Positions 1 through 10,214 of a stretch of DNA of 48,693 bases are shown here, one piece after another. The notes below the pieces were generated by a model. It was given only the letters and a program-made list of their open reading frames with translations. It was not told the origin of the DNA and searched no databases. The stretch is from positions 64,067 through 112,759 of the forward strand of contig NZ_MDEE01000015.1 in NCBI RefSeq assembly GCF_002939865.1, written 5' to 3'. Each line of letters starts with the position of its first letter. Positions within the stretch are counted from its first letter, which is position 1. The stretch comes from Xanthomonas dyei (GTDB taxonomy: Bacteria > Pseudomonadota > Gammaproteobacteria > Xanthomonadales > Xanthomonadaceae). The position numbers and the translations under genes were made by a program.

Positions 1-125
1 CCGAATCCCCGCCTTGAACCCATACCGTACCGTCTGGTACGTTCGCGGCGTTCTCCCCCCGAACCACGGATGCATGGCAATTGCCGCTGGGCTATCCCGG
101 CCCGGCCTTGCGTGGGAGAGGCAGC

Positions 126-1706
126 ATGAACAAGGTTTGGATCCGTGGCATCGCCGCGGTGGCGTTGCTGGTGTCGTCGGCATCGGCCGTGGCGGGCGCC
201 TTCAGCAAGACCTACGAGCGCATCCCCGGCTGGGATGGCGCGCCGATGGGGGCGTTGGTGCTGGTGCCGCAGGGGCAGGGAAGCGGGCCGTTTCCGCTGA
301 TCGTGATGCCGGCCAGTTGGTCGTTGCCCAATCTGGAATATCTGGGCCGCGCCACTCAGCTGGCCAGCGATGGCTATGTCGTCGTCAGCTACACCTCGCG
401 CGGGTTCTGGGATTCGGCCGGGCAGATCGACATCGCCGGGCCGGACACGGTGGAAGACGTCAGTGCGGTCATCGATTGGGCGCTGGCGCATACGCCGGCC
501 AACCCGAATGCGATCGGCGCGTCCGGCATCTCCTATGGCGCGGGCATCAGCCTGCTGGCCGCCGAGCGCGACCCGCGCATCAAGGCGGTGGCCGCGCTCA
601 GTGGCTGGGCCGATCTGGAGGCCTCGCTGTATTCCAATCGCACCGTCAGCCAGCAGGGTGTCGGGTTGCTGGTCGGCGCGGGCGCGTTGACCGGACGCGC
701 GGGCCCGGATCTGGCGCAGATCGGTACGAAAGTAGCGCAGGGTGATTTCGATGGTGCGGTGCAGGGCTTCCTGCCGCAGGCGGCCTCGCGCAGCCCGGTC
801 ACCGACGTGGTCGCGCTCAACGCGCGCGGCACCGCAGTGCTGCTGGGTAATGCCTTCAACGACGGCTTGTTCCCGCCGAATCAGACCATTGCCTTCTTCA
901 ATCAGCTGCGCGGGCCCAAGCAACTGCTGCTGAGCCAGGGCGATCACGCCACCACGGAACTGCCCGGCGCTTTGGGCCTGCCCAACGAGGTTTACACCGC
1001 GGCCACGCGTTGGTTCGATCGCTATCTGAAGCAAGTGCGCAATGGCGTGGATGCCGAAGCGCCGGTGCGGCTATCGCCGCGCGCCGGGCAATGGCTGACG
1101 TATCCGGATTGGGCATCGGTGCAGCAAGGCACCACGCGCCTGGGTCTGTCTGCACCGGCCGGGCTGCTCAGCCCTACCGGCGGATTGATCGCTGGCACGG
1201 CCAGCGGGTGGCAATCGCGCATTGCCACCGACCTGCCGACCCTGGCCGACTCGGGCGTGGTGCTGGTCAGCGGCCTGTTGCAAGGCATCGGCTTGCCGGT
1301 GACCACCTCGATTCCGCTGGTCACCCGCGCTGGCGCGGCGGTGTGGGTCGGGTCGCCGGCTAGCGGTGTGCGTCAGCTGGCGGGCAGTCCATCGTTACGC
1401 ATCACGGTGGTGCCCACGCAATCGAAGGTGAGCCTGTTTGCGTATCTGTACCGCATGGACGCGTTGGGCGTTGCCTCGTTGATCACGCATGCGCCGTACT
1501 CGCTGCGCGATGCAACGCCCGGCCGCGCGGTGACCCTGGACTGGTCGCTGCAGGCCGCCGCCGCCGAAATCCCCGCAGGACAGCGATTGGTGTTGGTCAT
1601 CGATACCCGCGATGCGCGCTACACCGACGCAAGCGATGGCGGCGGCTTGGTGACGTTTACCTCGCCGGTGGCAACGCCATCGGTGTTGAACGTACCGCTG
1701 CGGTAA
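126..1706 (+). CDS. Secreted alpha/beta hydrolase, dienelactone hydrolase / CocE-NonD-like
   Basis: The product is 526 aa. The start is the ATG at 126, preceded by a GGGAGAGG ribosome-binding site; an upstream in-frame ATG at 81 has none and would bury the signal peptide. Residues 1-24 look like a Sec signal peptide (MNKVWIRG, then a hydrophobic Ala/Val stretch ending near AVAGA), so the protein is probably periplasmic or secreted. The hydrolase core follows, with the nucleophile elbow GISYG and its serine near residue 136. The last ~180 residues look like the beta-sandwich found at the C-terminus of X-Pro dipeptidyl peptidase/CocE-type esterases. Substrate cannot be told from sequence. It stands alone: the next gene on the same strand is more than 1.1 kb away. 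Confidence 0.8.
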   Translation: MNKVWIRGIAAVALLVSSASAVAGAFSKTYERIPGWDGAPMGALVLVPQGQGSGPFPLIVMPASWSLPNLEYLGRATQLASDGYVVVSYTSRGFWDSAGQIDIAGPDTVEDVSAVIDWALAHTPANPNAIGASGISYGAGISLLAAERDPRIKAVAALSGWADLEASLYSNRTVSQQGVGLLVGAGALTGRAGPDLAQIGTKVAQGDFDGAVQGFLPQAASRSPVTDVVALNARGTAVLLGNAFNDGLFPPNQTIAFFNQLRGPKQLLLSQGDHATTELPGALGLPNEVYTAATRWFDRYLKQVRNGVDAEAPVRLSPRAGQWLTYPDWASVQQGTTRLGLSAPAGLLSPTGGLIAGTASGWQSRIATDLPTLADSGVVLVSGLLQGIGLPVTTSIPLVTRAGAAVWVGSPASGVRQLAGSPSLRITVVPTQSKVSLFAYLYRMDALGVASLITHAPYSLRDATPGRAVTLDWSLQAAAAEIPAGQRLVLVIDTRDARYTDASDGGGLVTFTSPVATPSVLNVPLR

Positions 1707-1836
1707 GGCTTCAGGGCAACACTTGGCCTCTGTTCGCGTGGTAGATGATCGCCAGTAAGCGTTTTCGTCTTGCGACTGCACTTGCGTGGCTGGTGTGCAG
1801 ATTGCGAACAAATGGGATTTTCTTGTGGGCCCTTTG

Positions 1837-1852
1837 GCGGCATGGATGCCGC
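1837..1852. repeat. Isolated 16-bp palindromic core repeat
   Basis: GCGGCATGGATGCCGC is a perfect palindrome. The same core, with GG or CC at its centre, sits inside the two larger inverted repeats at 2027-2134 and 2372-2474. Here no long outer arms are visible, so this may be a solo or decayed copy. Confidence 0.7.
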
Positions 1853-2026
1853 TAGGGAGCTCTGAGTGATCGGTTGATGGCGTACTTCGCAAGCGGGTAG
1901 GGCAACGCGCCCTGCGATCACGCTGGCTTGGGTTTTCAGATGCTGCCAAAGCGTGCTCGCACTTTTGCATGTCGTTGCGTTCGATGAGCGACGGCGAGAA
2001 GCCGCTGATCTGTGCGGTCGCTGCAG

Positions 2027-2134
2027 GGCCCTTGCCCGCCCACCATCGCAGGACACGCCGCAAGTACGTCCCTGTAGGCTCTTATGCGGCATCCATGCCG
2101 CATAAGGTCCTGCGACGGTGGGCGGGCAAGGGCC
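2027..2134. repeat. Nested inverted repeat, 28-bp outer arms with palindromic core
   Basis: The outer arms 2027-2054 and 2107-2134 are inverted copies matching at 27 of 28 positions. Inside them, 2082-2105 forms a second palindrome (TTATGCGGCAT, CC, ATGCCGCATAA). In RNA the whole unit would fold into a long stem carrying a second hairpin. No ORF with coding character overlaps it. It resembles a non-autonomous palindromic repeat; no terminal duplication could be identified. Confidence 0.75.
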
Positions 2135-2371
2135 ATTCGAGATCTAGGCATGCATGGTTAAAAAGCAGTGCATCGTTCGCGTGTGGATGCTGTGCGCGCA
2201 GATGAATTTACTCACCGCGCTCTTGTCATTGAATAACGCTACGCATAAGCAAAGACGGCGCCGCCTATAGCGCTGTTTGAACTACAGTGGTGCCAGTTTG
2301 ATGAATCCGCCAGCCTCACCTTTCTTCACCGCTGCACGCCATTCCGTCCGCACGCAACCAACTCGACAGGC

Positions 2372-2474
2372 GCACTGCCCTGGCCGGTTCCGGGACCGTG
2401 TGGCGGCATGGATGCCGCCACCGAGCCTCCACGGACGGATTCACGGCGTGTCCCGGAACCGGCCAGGGCAGTGC
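2372..2474. repeat. Nested inverted repeat, 25-bp perfect outer arms with palindromic core
   Basis: The arms 2372-2396 and 2450-2474 are perfect inverted copies. The core 2401-2420 (TGGCGGCAT, GG, ATGCCGCCA) lies close to the left arm. The plan is the same as the element at 2027-2134, but the outer arm sequence is different, so core and arms seem to evolve separately. Confidence 0.75.
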
Positions 2475-2612
2475 GCCCTCGACCAACCGCCTCGACTAAC
2501 CCCCGCTCGATCACCCACCCTCAGCCAAACCAACCAATCGCCAGCTTCCAAGCCGTAACCGCACCAAGGCAAGCAAACACTCCAGGCATCGACCAACCAC
2601 CGCTCGACCGCT

Positions 2613-2629
2613 TTTATGCGGAATTTACG
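2613..2629 (+). promoter_or_regulatory. Candidate KdpE operator upstream of kdpFABCDE
   Basis: TTTATG-N5-TTTACG matches the layout of the Escherichia coli KdpE site as I recall it (TTTATA-N5-TTTACA, two half-sites 11 bp apart). A further TTTACGC lies at 2657-2663. The site is about 230 bp upstream of kdpF. No strong sigma-70 promoter is obvious; TTGACC near 2729 is a weak -35 candidate. The rest of 2475-2861 shows no gene. Confidence 0.4.
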
Positions 2630-2861
2630 CGACGCCCATGGCACGTCCATAGCGACTTTACGCAGCTCGGGACGAGACTGCGCGCAGTGGCGGAGCGGTT
2701 CCGCCGTGGACGATCCTGATGCATCCCTTGACCTGTCTGCTCCATCGGCGCTGCGCGCGCGGTGCGGCAGCGCCTTGCCCTGTTGTCATGCAGCTGCAGC
2801 TCGCGTCTGCGCGCAGCGCAGCGGCCTTGCGCCCTTGTGCGTGTCACGGGGAGTAGCCGAC

Positions 2862-2954
2862 ATGCCTGTCTGGTTGTCCCTGCTGTGCGGCGTGGCCGTA
2901 CTCGTTGCCGCGGCCTACCTGTTGTACGTGGTGCTGCGGCCCGAAGACTTCTGA
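2862..2954 (+). CDS. kdpF: KdpF, small membrane subunit of the K+-transporting ATPase
   Basis: A 30-residue ORF starts at the ATG at 2862, preceded by GGGGAG. The peptide is one hydrophobic transmembrane helix (VWLSLLCGVAVLVAAAYLLY) followed by VVLRPEDF. The RPE(D/K)F ending is typical of KdpF, which stabilises the KdpABC complex in the inner membrane. It lies 15 bp before kdpA, the usual position. Confidence 0.88.
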   Translation: MPVWLSLLCGVAVLVAAAYLLYVVLRPEDF

Positions 2955-2969
2955 TGCGAGTGCGCTCCA

Positions 2970-4784
2970 ATGAGTGAAATCTTTCTTGTTTATGCGCTGG
3001 CCATCGTGCTGGCATGGCCCCTGGGCTGTTATCTGGCGGCGGTGATGCGTGGTGCACCGATGCGTGGCGACGCGCTGTTCGGTTGGGTCGAACGGCCGTT
3101 GTACGCATTGCTCGGCACCCGCCCGCAGCAGGGCATGTCGTGGCGCGGCTACACCATCGCGTTTCTGCTCAGCAACCTGGTGGTCGGGCTGTTGACCTGG
3201 GGCGTGTTCATGACCCAGGCGTGGCTGCCGTTCAACCCGGATGGCATCCCCAACATGCGCTGGGATACCGCGCTGCACACCATGGTGTCGTTCCTCACCA
3301 ATACCAATCAGCAGCATTACTCCGGCCAGGCGCAGCTCTCATATCTGGCGCAGATGACCGGCATCGTCGGTCTGCAGGTGGTAACGCCGATGATGGGTCT
3401 GGCGTTGGCGGTGGCGACCTTGCGCGCGTTGTTCGGTGGGCGCGCCGTCGCACGCGTGTCCGATGCCGCGTTGCTATCGGACGCGACGGCGGGCGCCCGG
3501 CCATTGGTGGCCGGCCAGGACGAGCCGGAGACGGCGTTGGCGCGCCATGCAGGGCACCCGCCAACGTCAAGCGCAGAGGCGCTACCCGAGGCCGACGTCG
3601 GTAACTACTGGGCCGACGTCATCCGTGCCAGCGTGCGCGTGCTGTTACCGCTCTCTCTGGTGTGGGCGTTGTTGCTCGGCTGGCAAGGCGTGCCATCCAC
3701 GCTGCAAGGCGCGGCCACTGCCGCACCGCTGGACAGCAGCGCCGGCATGACCACGCAGACCATTCCGGTGGGACCGGTGGCGGCGATGGTGGCGGTCAAG
3801 CAGCTCGGCACCAATGGCGGTGGCTGGTATGGCCCCAATAGTTCGGTGGCGCTGGAAAACCCCACGCCATTGAGCAACGTGCTTGAAACCCTGGCACTGG
3901 TGCTGCTGCCGATGAGCGTGGTGTTCATGGTCGGCTATCTGACCGGGCGCAAGCGACTCACCGCGTTGGTATTCGGCACCATGTTGACGATGTCGGCGGC
4001 ATCCACGGCCTTGTTGGTTTGGTCCGAAGCGCATTCGGCCAGTGCCGCCTCGCCGGCCTTGATGGAAGGCAAGGAAGTGCGTATCGGCGCCGATGCTTCC
4101 GCGCTCTGGGCGGCGTTGACCACGCAGACGTCCAACGGTTCGGTCAATGCAATGCACGACTCGCTGGCGCCGCTGAGTGGCCTGGTCACGTTGGTGGATA
4201 TGCTGATCAACGCCATCTGGGGCGGCATCGGCTGTGGCCTGCAGCAATTTGTGGTGTACCTGTTATTAAGCGTGTTTCTGGCCGGTTTGATGACCGGGCG
4301 CACGCCCGAATTGTTCGGCCGCAAGATCGAAGCGCGCGAAGTGCAATTGCTGGCGCTGCTGATTTTGTTGCAGCCGCTGGTGGTGTTGGGCTTTACCGCG
4401 GTGGCATTGGCGGTGCCGGCATTGACCGGTAATTCCAATCCGGGCTTCCACGGCATCAGCCAGGTGTTCTACGAGTACACCTCGGCTTTCGCCAACAACG
4501 GCTCGGGTTTTGAAGGGCTGGGCGATGCCACGTATTGGTGGAATCTGAGTTGTTCGGTGGTGCTGGCCCTGGGCCGCTACCCGGCCTTGATCCTGCCGTT
4601 GATGGTGGCTGCGCGCATGGCGGTAAAGCGGCGCGCGCCCGAATCGGCCGGCAGCCTGCAGGTGGAAACACCCACCTTTGCGCTGACCTTGATGGCGATC
4701 GTGCTGGTGCTGACCGTGCTGCAGTTCATGCCGGCACTGGTGCTGGGCCCCATCGCTGAACACCTCGCCCTGGCGGCGTCCTGA
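2970..4784 (+). CDS. kdpA: KdpA, K+-translocating channel-like subunit
   Basis: The product is 604 aa; KdpA forms the selectivity filter and pore of the high-affinity K+ pump. Conserved pore-loop segments are visible: [24 protein letters not shown], the region around [11 protein letters not shown], and [13 protein letters not shown]. It is about 47 residues longer than the 557-aa E. coli protein. Most of the excess is a hydrophilic Ala/Pro/Glu-rich stretch at about residues 156-210, between membrane segments and just before NYWADVIR. The gene lies between kdpF and kdpB, with 2 bp to kdpB, so translation is probably coupled. Confidence 0.97.
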   Translation: MSEIFLVYALAIVLAWPLGCYLAAVMRGAPMRGDALFGWVERPLYALLGTRPQQGMSWRGYTIAFLLSNLVVGLLTWGVFMTQAWLPFNPDGIPNMRWDTALHTMVSFLTNTNQQHYSGQAQLSYLAQMTGIVGLQVVTPMMGLALAVATLRALFGGRAVARVSDAALLSDATAGARPLVAGQDEPETALARHAGHPPTSSAEALPEADVGNYWADVIRASVRVLLPLSLVWALLLGWQGVPSTLQGAATAAPLDSSAGMTTQTIPVGPVAAMVAVKQLGTNGGGWYGPNSSVALENPTPLSNVLETLALVLLPMSVVFMVGYLTGRKRLTALVFGTMLTMSAASTALLVWSEAHSASAASPALMEGKEVRIGADASALWAALTTQTSNGSVNAMHDSLAPLSGLVTLVDMLINAIWGGIGCGLQQFVVYLLLSVFLAGLMTGRTPELFGRKIEAREVQLLALLILLQPLVVLGFTAVALAVPALTGNSNPGFHGISQVFYEYTSAFANNGSGFEGLGDATYWWNLSCSVVLALGRYPALILPLMVAARMAVKRRAPESAGSLQVETPTFALTLMAIVLVLTVLQFMPALVLGPIAEHLALAAS

Positions 4785-4786
4785 GA

Positions 4787-6841
4787 ATGAGCATGTCTAC
4801 GATCGATACAACTGAAAAACGCGAGCGCGGTGACGCAGCGTTGTTCGATGCTGCGGTGCTGATCGCAGCGATGCGTGCGGCCTTTATCAAGCTGTCGCCA
4901 CGGCATCTGCTGCGTAGCCCGGTGATGGCGGTGGTGATGGGCGGCACGCTGCTGGCAGCGGTGATCACTGCCAGTGGCTATGGCAATGCCGGTTTTGGCT
5001 GGGCAGTGACGGTGATCTTGTTTGTCACCGTGTTGTTCGGCAATTTTGCCGAAGCCATTGCCGAAGCACGTGGCCGTGGGCAGGCGGCATCGTTGCGCCG
5101 TGCGCGCAAGGACCTCATCGCGCGCCGCGTCGAAACCGCATTGGGTGGGCGCGAAACCCGCGTGCCGGCGGCCGAACTGCGCCCGGGCGATTACGTGATG
5201 GTGTCCGAAGGCGAATTCGTCCCGGCCGATGGCGAGATCGTGCGCGGCCTTGCCACCATCAACGAGGCGGCGGTGACCGGCGAATCGGCACCGGTGCTGC
5301 GCGAAGCCGGCACCGATCGCAGTGGCGTGATCGGCGGCACACGGGTGCTGTCCGACGAGATCGTATTCAAGGTCACGGCCGAACCCGGCCACAGCTTTCT
5401 GGATCGCATGATCGCGCTGGTGGAAGGCGCCAATCGACAGAAGACGCCGAACGAAATCGCGCTGACCTTGTTGCTGGCCGCAATGACATTGACCTTCCTG
5501 ATCGTGGTGGCGTCGCTGCCGGCGATCGCAGGCTTTGTCGGTGTCACGCTGGACCCGCTGCTGCTGATCGCATTGCTGGTGTGCCTGATCCCGACCACCA
5601 TCGGCGGCCTGTTGCCGGCGATCGGCATTGCCGGCATGAACCGCGCGTTGTCGGCCAATGTGCTGGCTAAATCCGGCAAGGCGGTGGAAGTGGCTGGCGA
5701 TGTGGACGTGCTGCTGCTCGACAAGACCGGCACCATCACCTACGGCGACCGCCAGGCCACCGCGTTTCATCCGTTGGCCGGTATCGATCGTGCGCAGCTG
5801 CGCGATGCCGCGATGCTGGCCTCGCTGGCCGACCCCACGCCGGAAGGCAAATCCATCGTCAAGCTCGCGCGCCAACAAGGTGCCGTGGCCGTCGAACCGG
5901 AAGCTGCGCATTTCATCGCTTTCACCGCGCAGACGCGCATGTCGGGGGTCGATCTGGCCGGTCGCGCAATTCGTAAAGGTGCCGGCGATGCAATCGTGGC
6001 GTATGTGCAGGCACAGGGCGCCACGGTGTCGCCGGAGTTGAACGGGCGTATCGAAGAAGTGGCACGCGGCGGCGCCACACCGCTGGTGGTCGCCGAAGGC
6101 CGGCATGTGCTCGGCGTGGTCGAATTGAGCGACGTGGTCAAGCAGGGCATCAAGGAAAAGTTCGCGCAGTTGCGCGCGATGGGCATCAAGACGGTGATGA
6201 TCACCGGCGACAACCCGCTCACCGCTGCCGCCATTGCCGCAGAAGCCGGCGTGGACGATTACATCGCGCAGGCGCGCCCGGAAGACAAGCTGGCACGCAT
6301 CCGTGCCGAGCAGGCTGGCGGTCGGTTGGTGGCGATGGTGGGCGACGGCACCAACGATGCACCGGCGCTTGCCCAGGCCGACGTCGGCCTGGCGATGAAC
6401 TCCGGGACGCAGGCGGCCAAGGAGGCCGGCAACATGGTCGATCTGGATTCGGATCCGGCCAAGCTGCTGGCGGTGGTCGAAGTGGGCAAGCAGCAGTTGA
6501 TCACGCGCGGTGCGTTGACCACCTTCTCGTTGGCCAACGACGTGTCGAAGTATTTCGCGATCCTGCCGGCGTTGTTTGCCGCGGCGATTCCCTCGATGGC
6601 CGCGCTCAACGTGATGCAGCTGTCCAGCCCGCGCCATGCGGTGCTGGCAGCGCTGATCTTCAATGCGCTGATCATTCCGGCGTTGATTCCGCTGGCCTTG
6701 CGTGGCGTGCGGTTTCGTCCATCCAGCGCCACCGCCTTGTTGCGCCGAAACATGCTGATCTACGGGCTAGGCGGCATCGTGCTGCCGTTTGCCGCCATCA
6801 AACTGATCGATCTGGCGCTTGTCGCCACCCTGGGTGCCTGA
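4787..6841 (+). CDS. kdpB: KdpB, P-type ATPase catalytic subunit
   Basis: The product is 684 aa, normal for the family. It carries the actuator motif TGES, the phosphorylation motif DKTGT (Asp about residue 312), the hinge motif [16 protein letters not shown], and the C-terminal membrane segments including [14 protein letters not shown]. It hydrolyses ATP and drives K+ import through KdpA. ATG 4787 is used here, 2 bp after the kdpA stop; a second ATG at 4793 is also possible. kdpC follows after 3 bp. Confidence 0.98.
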   Translation: MSMSTIDTTEKRERGDAALFDAAVLIAAMRAAFIKLSPRHLLRSPVMAVVMGGTLLAAVITASGYGNAGFGWAVTVILFVTVLFGNFAEAIAEARGRGQAASLRRARKDLIARRVETALGGRETRVPAAELRPGDYVMVSEGEFVPADGEIVRGLATINEAAVTGESAPVLREAGTDRSGVIGGTRVLSDEIVFKVTAEPGHSFLDRMIALVEGANRQKTPNEIALTLLLAAMTLTFLIVVASLPAIAGFVGVTLDPLLLIALLVCLIPTTIGGLLPAIGIAGMNRALSANVLAKSGKAVEVAGDVDVLLLDKTGTITYGDRQATAFHPLAGIDRAQLRDAAMLASLADPTPEGKSIVKLARQQGAVAVEPEAAHFIAFTAQTRMSGVDLAGRAIRKGAGDAIVAYVQAQGATVSPELNGRIEEVARGGATPLVVAEGRHVLGVVELSDVVKQGIKEKFAQLRAMGIKTVMITGDNPLTAAAIAAEAGVDDYIAQARPEDKLARIRAEQAGGRLVAMVGDGTNDAPALAQADVGLAMNSGTQAAKEAGNMVDLDSDPAKLLAVVEVGKQQLITRGALTTFSLANDVSKYFAILPALFAAAIPSMAALNVMQLSSPRHAVLAALIFNALIIPALIPLALRGVRFRPSSATALLRRNMLIYGLGGIVLPFAAIKLIDLALVATLGA

Positions 6842-6844
6842 GCC

Positions 6845-7498
6845 ATGACCACGTCTTCCGCCAATCATTGTTCCACTGCGCTGCCGTTGCGCGACGACGG
6901 GGCGTTACGCGCCTCGATGATCCTCGCGCTGTTCATCCTGTTCGGCTTGGGCCTGGCGTATTCGCTGATCGCCACCGGCATCACCGACGCGTTGTTTCCG
7001 GCCCAGGCGCATGGCTCGTTGCTGCGCCAGGACACGCGCGTGGTCGGCTCGGCCTTGGTCGCGCAGCCGTTCACCGCTGCGCGCTATTTCCAGCCGCGTC
7101 CATCGGCCGCCAAGTACGACCTCACTGCGGCCGCCGGCAGCAACCAGGCGCGCTCCAATCCCGACCTGCAGGCACGCATCGCCGCCACGCGCGCAGATGT
7201 CGCCGCACGCGACGGGATTGCACCGGATGCGGTGCCGAGCGAGTTGCTCACCCAATCCGGTAGCGGCCTGGACCCGCATCTGAGCCCTGCGGGCGCGCAG
7301 GTGCAGGTGCGCCGCGTCGCCGCCGCGCGCGGCTGGCCAGAGCAACGCGTCGCCGCATTGCTGCAAAGCGTCACCGAAGCGCCACAGTTCGGTCTGCTTG
7401 GCCAGCCGCGGGTGAATGTGCTGGCGTTGAATCTTGCGTTGGATCAGGCCGGGAATGGAGAAACGGGAATCGGGAATGGGGTGAAGCAAAAGCACTAG
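6845..7498 (+). CDS. kdpC: KdpC, K+-transporting ATPase subunit C
   Basis: The product is 217 aa with one N-terminal membrane helix (about residues 20-42) and a periplasmic domain containing LLRQDTRVVGSALVAQPF and LLTQSGSGLDPHLSP, both typical of KdpC. The family-like part ends near LNVLALNLALDQ. The last ~16 residues (AGNGETGIGNGVKQKH) are encoded by the left arm of a heptamer repeat, so the natural stop appears to have been replaced. KdpC is the assembly and ATP-affinity subunit of the complex. Confidence 0.95.
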   Translation: MTTSSANHCSTALPLRDDGALRASMILALFILFGLGLAYSLIATGITDALFPAQAHGSLLRQDTRVVGSALVAQPFTAARYFQPRPSAAKYDLTAAAGSNQARSNPDLQARIAATRADVAARDGIAPDAVPSELLTQSGSGLDPHLSPAGAQVQVRRVAAARGWPEQRVAALLQSVTEAPQFGLLGQPRVNVLALNLALDQAGNGETGIGNGVKQKH

Positions 7499-7553
7499 GA
7501 TCATCGTGCAGCTGTAGGCTTTGCGATTCCCCATTCCCCATTCCCCATTCCCG
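7451..7553. repeat. Heptamer-arm inverted repeat 1 (kdpC-kdpD junction)
   Basis: The left arm 7451-7481 is built of GGGAATG/GGGAATC heptamers. The right arm 7525-7553 holds their complements, ending directly against the kdpD ATG. The centre begins GAAGCAAAAGC and ends GGCTTTGC, which extends the inverted symmetry inward. The left arm is translated as the tail of KdpC. No Shine-Dalgarno sequence precedes kdpD because the right arm occupies that position. Confidence 0.88.
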
Positions 7554-10214
7554 ATGATTGACGCCCGCACCCAACAAGCCGACGCGCTGATCGGCGAACT
7601 GCAACGCGAACACGGCGGGCGCCTGACGGTGTTTTTGGGCGCAGCGCCTGGCGTGGGCAAGACCTACGCCATGCTGTCGCGGGCGCGCGAGCGCTTGCGA
7701 CAGGGCATGGACGTAGTGGCCGGCATTGTGGAGACCCACGGGCGTAGCGAAACCGCCGCATTGCTGGACGGCTTGCCGCTGCTGCCGCGCACACGTGTCA
7801 GCTACCAAGGCCGCACGCTGGAAGAACTGGATCTGGATGCGCTGCTGGCGCGCAAGCCGCGCCTGGCACTGATCGACGAGCTGGCCCATCGCAACGTGCC
7901 CGGCAGCCGTCACGAGCGGCGATGGCAGGACATCGTCGAACTGCTCGATGCCGGCATCGATGTCTACACCACGGTCAACATCCAGCATCTGGAAAGTCTC
8001 AACGACATCGTGCTGCGCATTACCGGCGTGCGCGTGTCCGAAACGGTGCCCGATGCGGTGTTCGATCGCTTGCGCGACATCGTGCTGGTGGATCTGCCGC
8101 CACGCGAACTGATCGAGCGCCTGCAGCAGGGCAAGGTCTATCTGCCCGAACAGGCGACGCAGGCCTTGCAGGCGTTTTTTTCGCCATCCAATCTGACCGC
8201 GCTGCGCGAACTGGCGATGCAGACCGCCGCCGACCGCGTCGACAGCGATCTGCGCGATACCCAGGCCGCGCGTGGGTTGCCCGGTACCGCCGCACTGCGC
8301 CGCCGCGTGGTGGTGGCCATCGATGGACGTGGCAGCTCGGAGTATTTGGTGCGGGTGGCGCGGCGATTGTCCGAACGCCGCGATGCACCGTGGACGGTGG
8401 TGACCGTGCAGACGCGCACCGTGGCCGATGCCGGCTGGCAGTTGGAGATCGACCGCGCCTTTGCACTGACGCGTCGCCTGGGTGGCGACACCGCGTTGCT
8501 GCATGGCGCCAATGTCGCCGAGGCCTTGCTGGATTTCGCATCGCAAAACGGCATCTCGACCCTGGTGCTCGGGCGTACCCGCGAGCGTCCGTTGGCGCGC
8601 ATGTTCAACCGCACCTTGACCCAGCAATTGCTGCAACGTGGCGCGCATTACGAACTGGTCATCGTCAGCTCCGCCGATGCGCGTGCACGCGCGCGTCAGC
8701 GCTGGCGCAATCCACGCCATTGGCTGCAGGGCTACGACCTGGCTTTTGCCGCCATCGCCGCCGCCGGTGCGGTGGCTGTGGCGTGGCTGTTGCAGCGCTG
8801 GACCGATATCGACGATCTGTCGATGGTGTTCATCGTCGCCGTGGTGCTGGTCGCGTCGCGCACCCGCATGGCCGCGGCGGTGATCGCAGCATTGCTGAGT
8901 TTTGTCGCCTACAACTTCTTCTTCATCGAACCGCGCTTCACCTTGCACATCAGTGCGCGCCAGGGCGTGGTGACGGTGTGTCTGTTCCTGATCGCCGCAT
9001 TGGTCGCCGGGCGCCTGGCCTCGCGGCTGCGGAGCCAGGTGCTGGCACTGCGTGCGGCCAATGCGCATGCCAACGCGCTGCAGGCGCTTGGCCGCCAGCT
9101 GAGCACGGCCGCCGATCTCGGCCAGGTGTTGGAAGCCGGCCGCCGAGCATTGACCACCGCACTGGATGCCGAGGTCTGGCTGCGCCTGGAGCAACGCGAA
9201 AGCGACGCACCGGCCAGCTTCGGCGCACTCGACCGCAGCGCGGCGGAGTGGACGCAGCGGCATGGGCAACCTGCGGGCCGCTTCACCGATACGCTGGCCG
9301 GTGCGCAATGGTGGTGCCTGCCGGTACGCCACGAGCGCGGCAGCCTGGGCGTGGCGGCGCTGCGCTTCCGGCAGGCCGTGCAGCGTCCTGGCCTGGAGCA
9401 ACGTCGGCTGGCCGAAGCGATGGTGGACGACATCGGCCAGGCCGCGCTGCGCACGCGGCTGGTCGCCGATCTGGAAGGCGCACGTGTAAGTGGCGAAACC
9501 GAGCGCCTGCGCTCGGCATTGCTGTCGTCCGTCTCGCACGACCTGCGCTCGCCGCTGGCCTCGATGATCGGCTCGGCCAGCAGCCTGGCCAGTTATGGCG
9601 ATGCGATGGATGCGCAGGATCGCTACGCCTTGCTCGACACCATCCAGCTCGAAGGCGAGCGGCTGGATCGCTACATCCAGAACCTGCTCGACATGACCAA
9701 GCTCGGCCACACCGGGCTGACCTTGAATCGCGACTGGATCGGCGTGGACGAGTTGATCGGCTCGGCCACCCGCCGCCTGCAGCGCTACCAACCGGATGTG
9801 CGCCTGCAACTGGACCTGGCCGCCGACCTGCCGGCGATCTGGGTGCACCCGGCGCTGGTGGAACAAGCCATCTTCAACGTGCTGGAAAATGCGGCGAAGT
9901 TTTCGCCACCGGGCATGGCCGTCACCGTGCAGGCGCAGCGGCGCAGCGGCGCCTTGCAGATCGATATCGGCGACCAGGGGCCGGGCATTCCCGAAGACGA
10001 GCGCGCGCGCATCTTCGACATGTTTTACAGCGTCGAACGCGGCGACCGCGGCCGTCACGGCACCGGCCTGGGGCTGACCATCTGCCAGGGCATGATCGGC
10101 GCGCACGGTGGCAGCGTCGAGGCGCTGGCCGGGGGACATGGTCACGGCACCACGATCCGCATTACGCTGCCGTTGCTCGTTCCTGCCGCGCCACCTCGCC
10201 CCGATGCCGACTGA
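7554..10214 (+). CDS. kdpD: KdpD, K+-sensing histidine kinase
   Basis: The product is 886 aa from the ATG at 7554. A start at 7521 would only add residues read from the repeat arm. Order of domains: KdpD N-terminal domain with Walker A GAAPGVGKT (residues 29-37) and YTTVNIQHLESLND; a universal-stress-protein-like domain; four closely spaced membrane helices around residues 395-490; a GAF-like region; the HisKA domain with the phospho-acceptor in VSHDLRSPLAS (His about 662); and an ATPase domain with GDQGPGIP and GTGLGLTIC. It senses K+ limitation and phosphorylates KdpE. It overlaps kdpE by 11 bp. Confidence 0.97.
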   Translation: MIDARTQQADALIGELQREHGGRLTVFLGAAPGVGKTYAMLSRARERLRQGMDVVAGIVETHGRSETAALLDGLPLLPRTRVSYQGRTLEELDLDALLARKPRLALIDELAHRNVPGSRHERRWQDIVELLDAGIDVYTTVNIQHLESLNDIVLRITGVRVSETVPDAVFDRLRDIVLVDLPPRELIERLQQGKVYLPEQATQALQAFFSPSNLTALRELAMQTAADRVDSDLRDTQAARGLPGTAALRRRVVVAIDGRGSSEYLVRVARRLSERRDAPWTVVTVQTRTVADAGWQLEIDRAFALTRRLGGDTALLHGANVAEALLDFASQNGISTLVLGRTRERPLARMFNRTLTQQLLQRGAHYELVIVSSADARARARQRWRNPRHWLQGYDLAFAAIAAAGAVAVAWLLQRWTDIDDLSMVFIVAVVLVASRTRMAAAVIAALLSFVAYNFFFIEPRFTLHISARQGVVTVCLFLIAALVAGRLASRLRSQVLALRAANAHANALQALGRQLSTAADLGQVLEAGRRALTTALDAEVWLRLEQRESDAPASFGALDRSAAEWTQRHGQPAGRFTDTLAGAQWWCLPVRHERGSLGVAALRFRQAVQRPGLEQRRLAEAMVDDIGQAALRTRLVADLEGARVSGETERLRSALLSSVSHDLRSPLASMIGSASSLASYGDAMDAQDRYALLDTIQLEGERLDRYIQNLLDMTKLGHTGLTLNRDWIGVDELIGSATRRLQRYQPDVRLQLDLAADLPAIWVHPALVEQAIFNVLENAAKFSPPGMAVTVQAQRRSGALQIDIGDQGPGIPEDERARIFDMFYSVERGDRGRHGTGLGLTICQGMIGAHGGSVEALAGGHGHGTTIRITLPLLVPAAPPRPDAD

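Noticed and set aside
2408..2719. Short plus-strand ORF in the gap before kdpF
   Set aside because: It is read through the palindromic repeat, has no ribosome-binding site and no family-like sequence.
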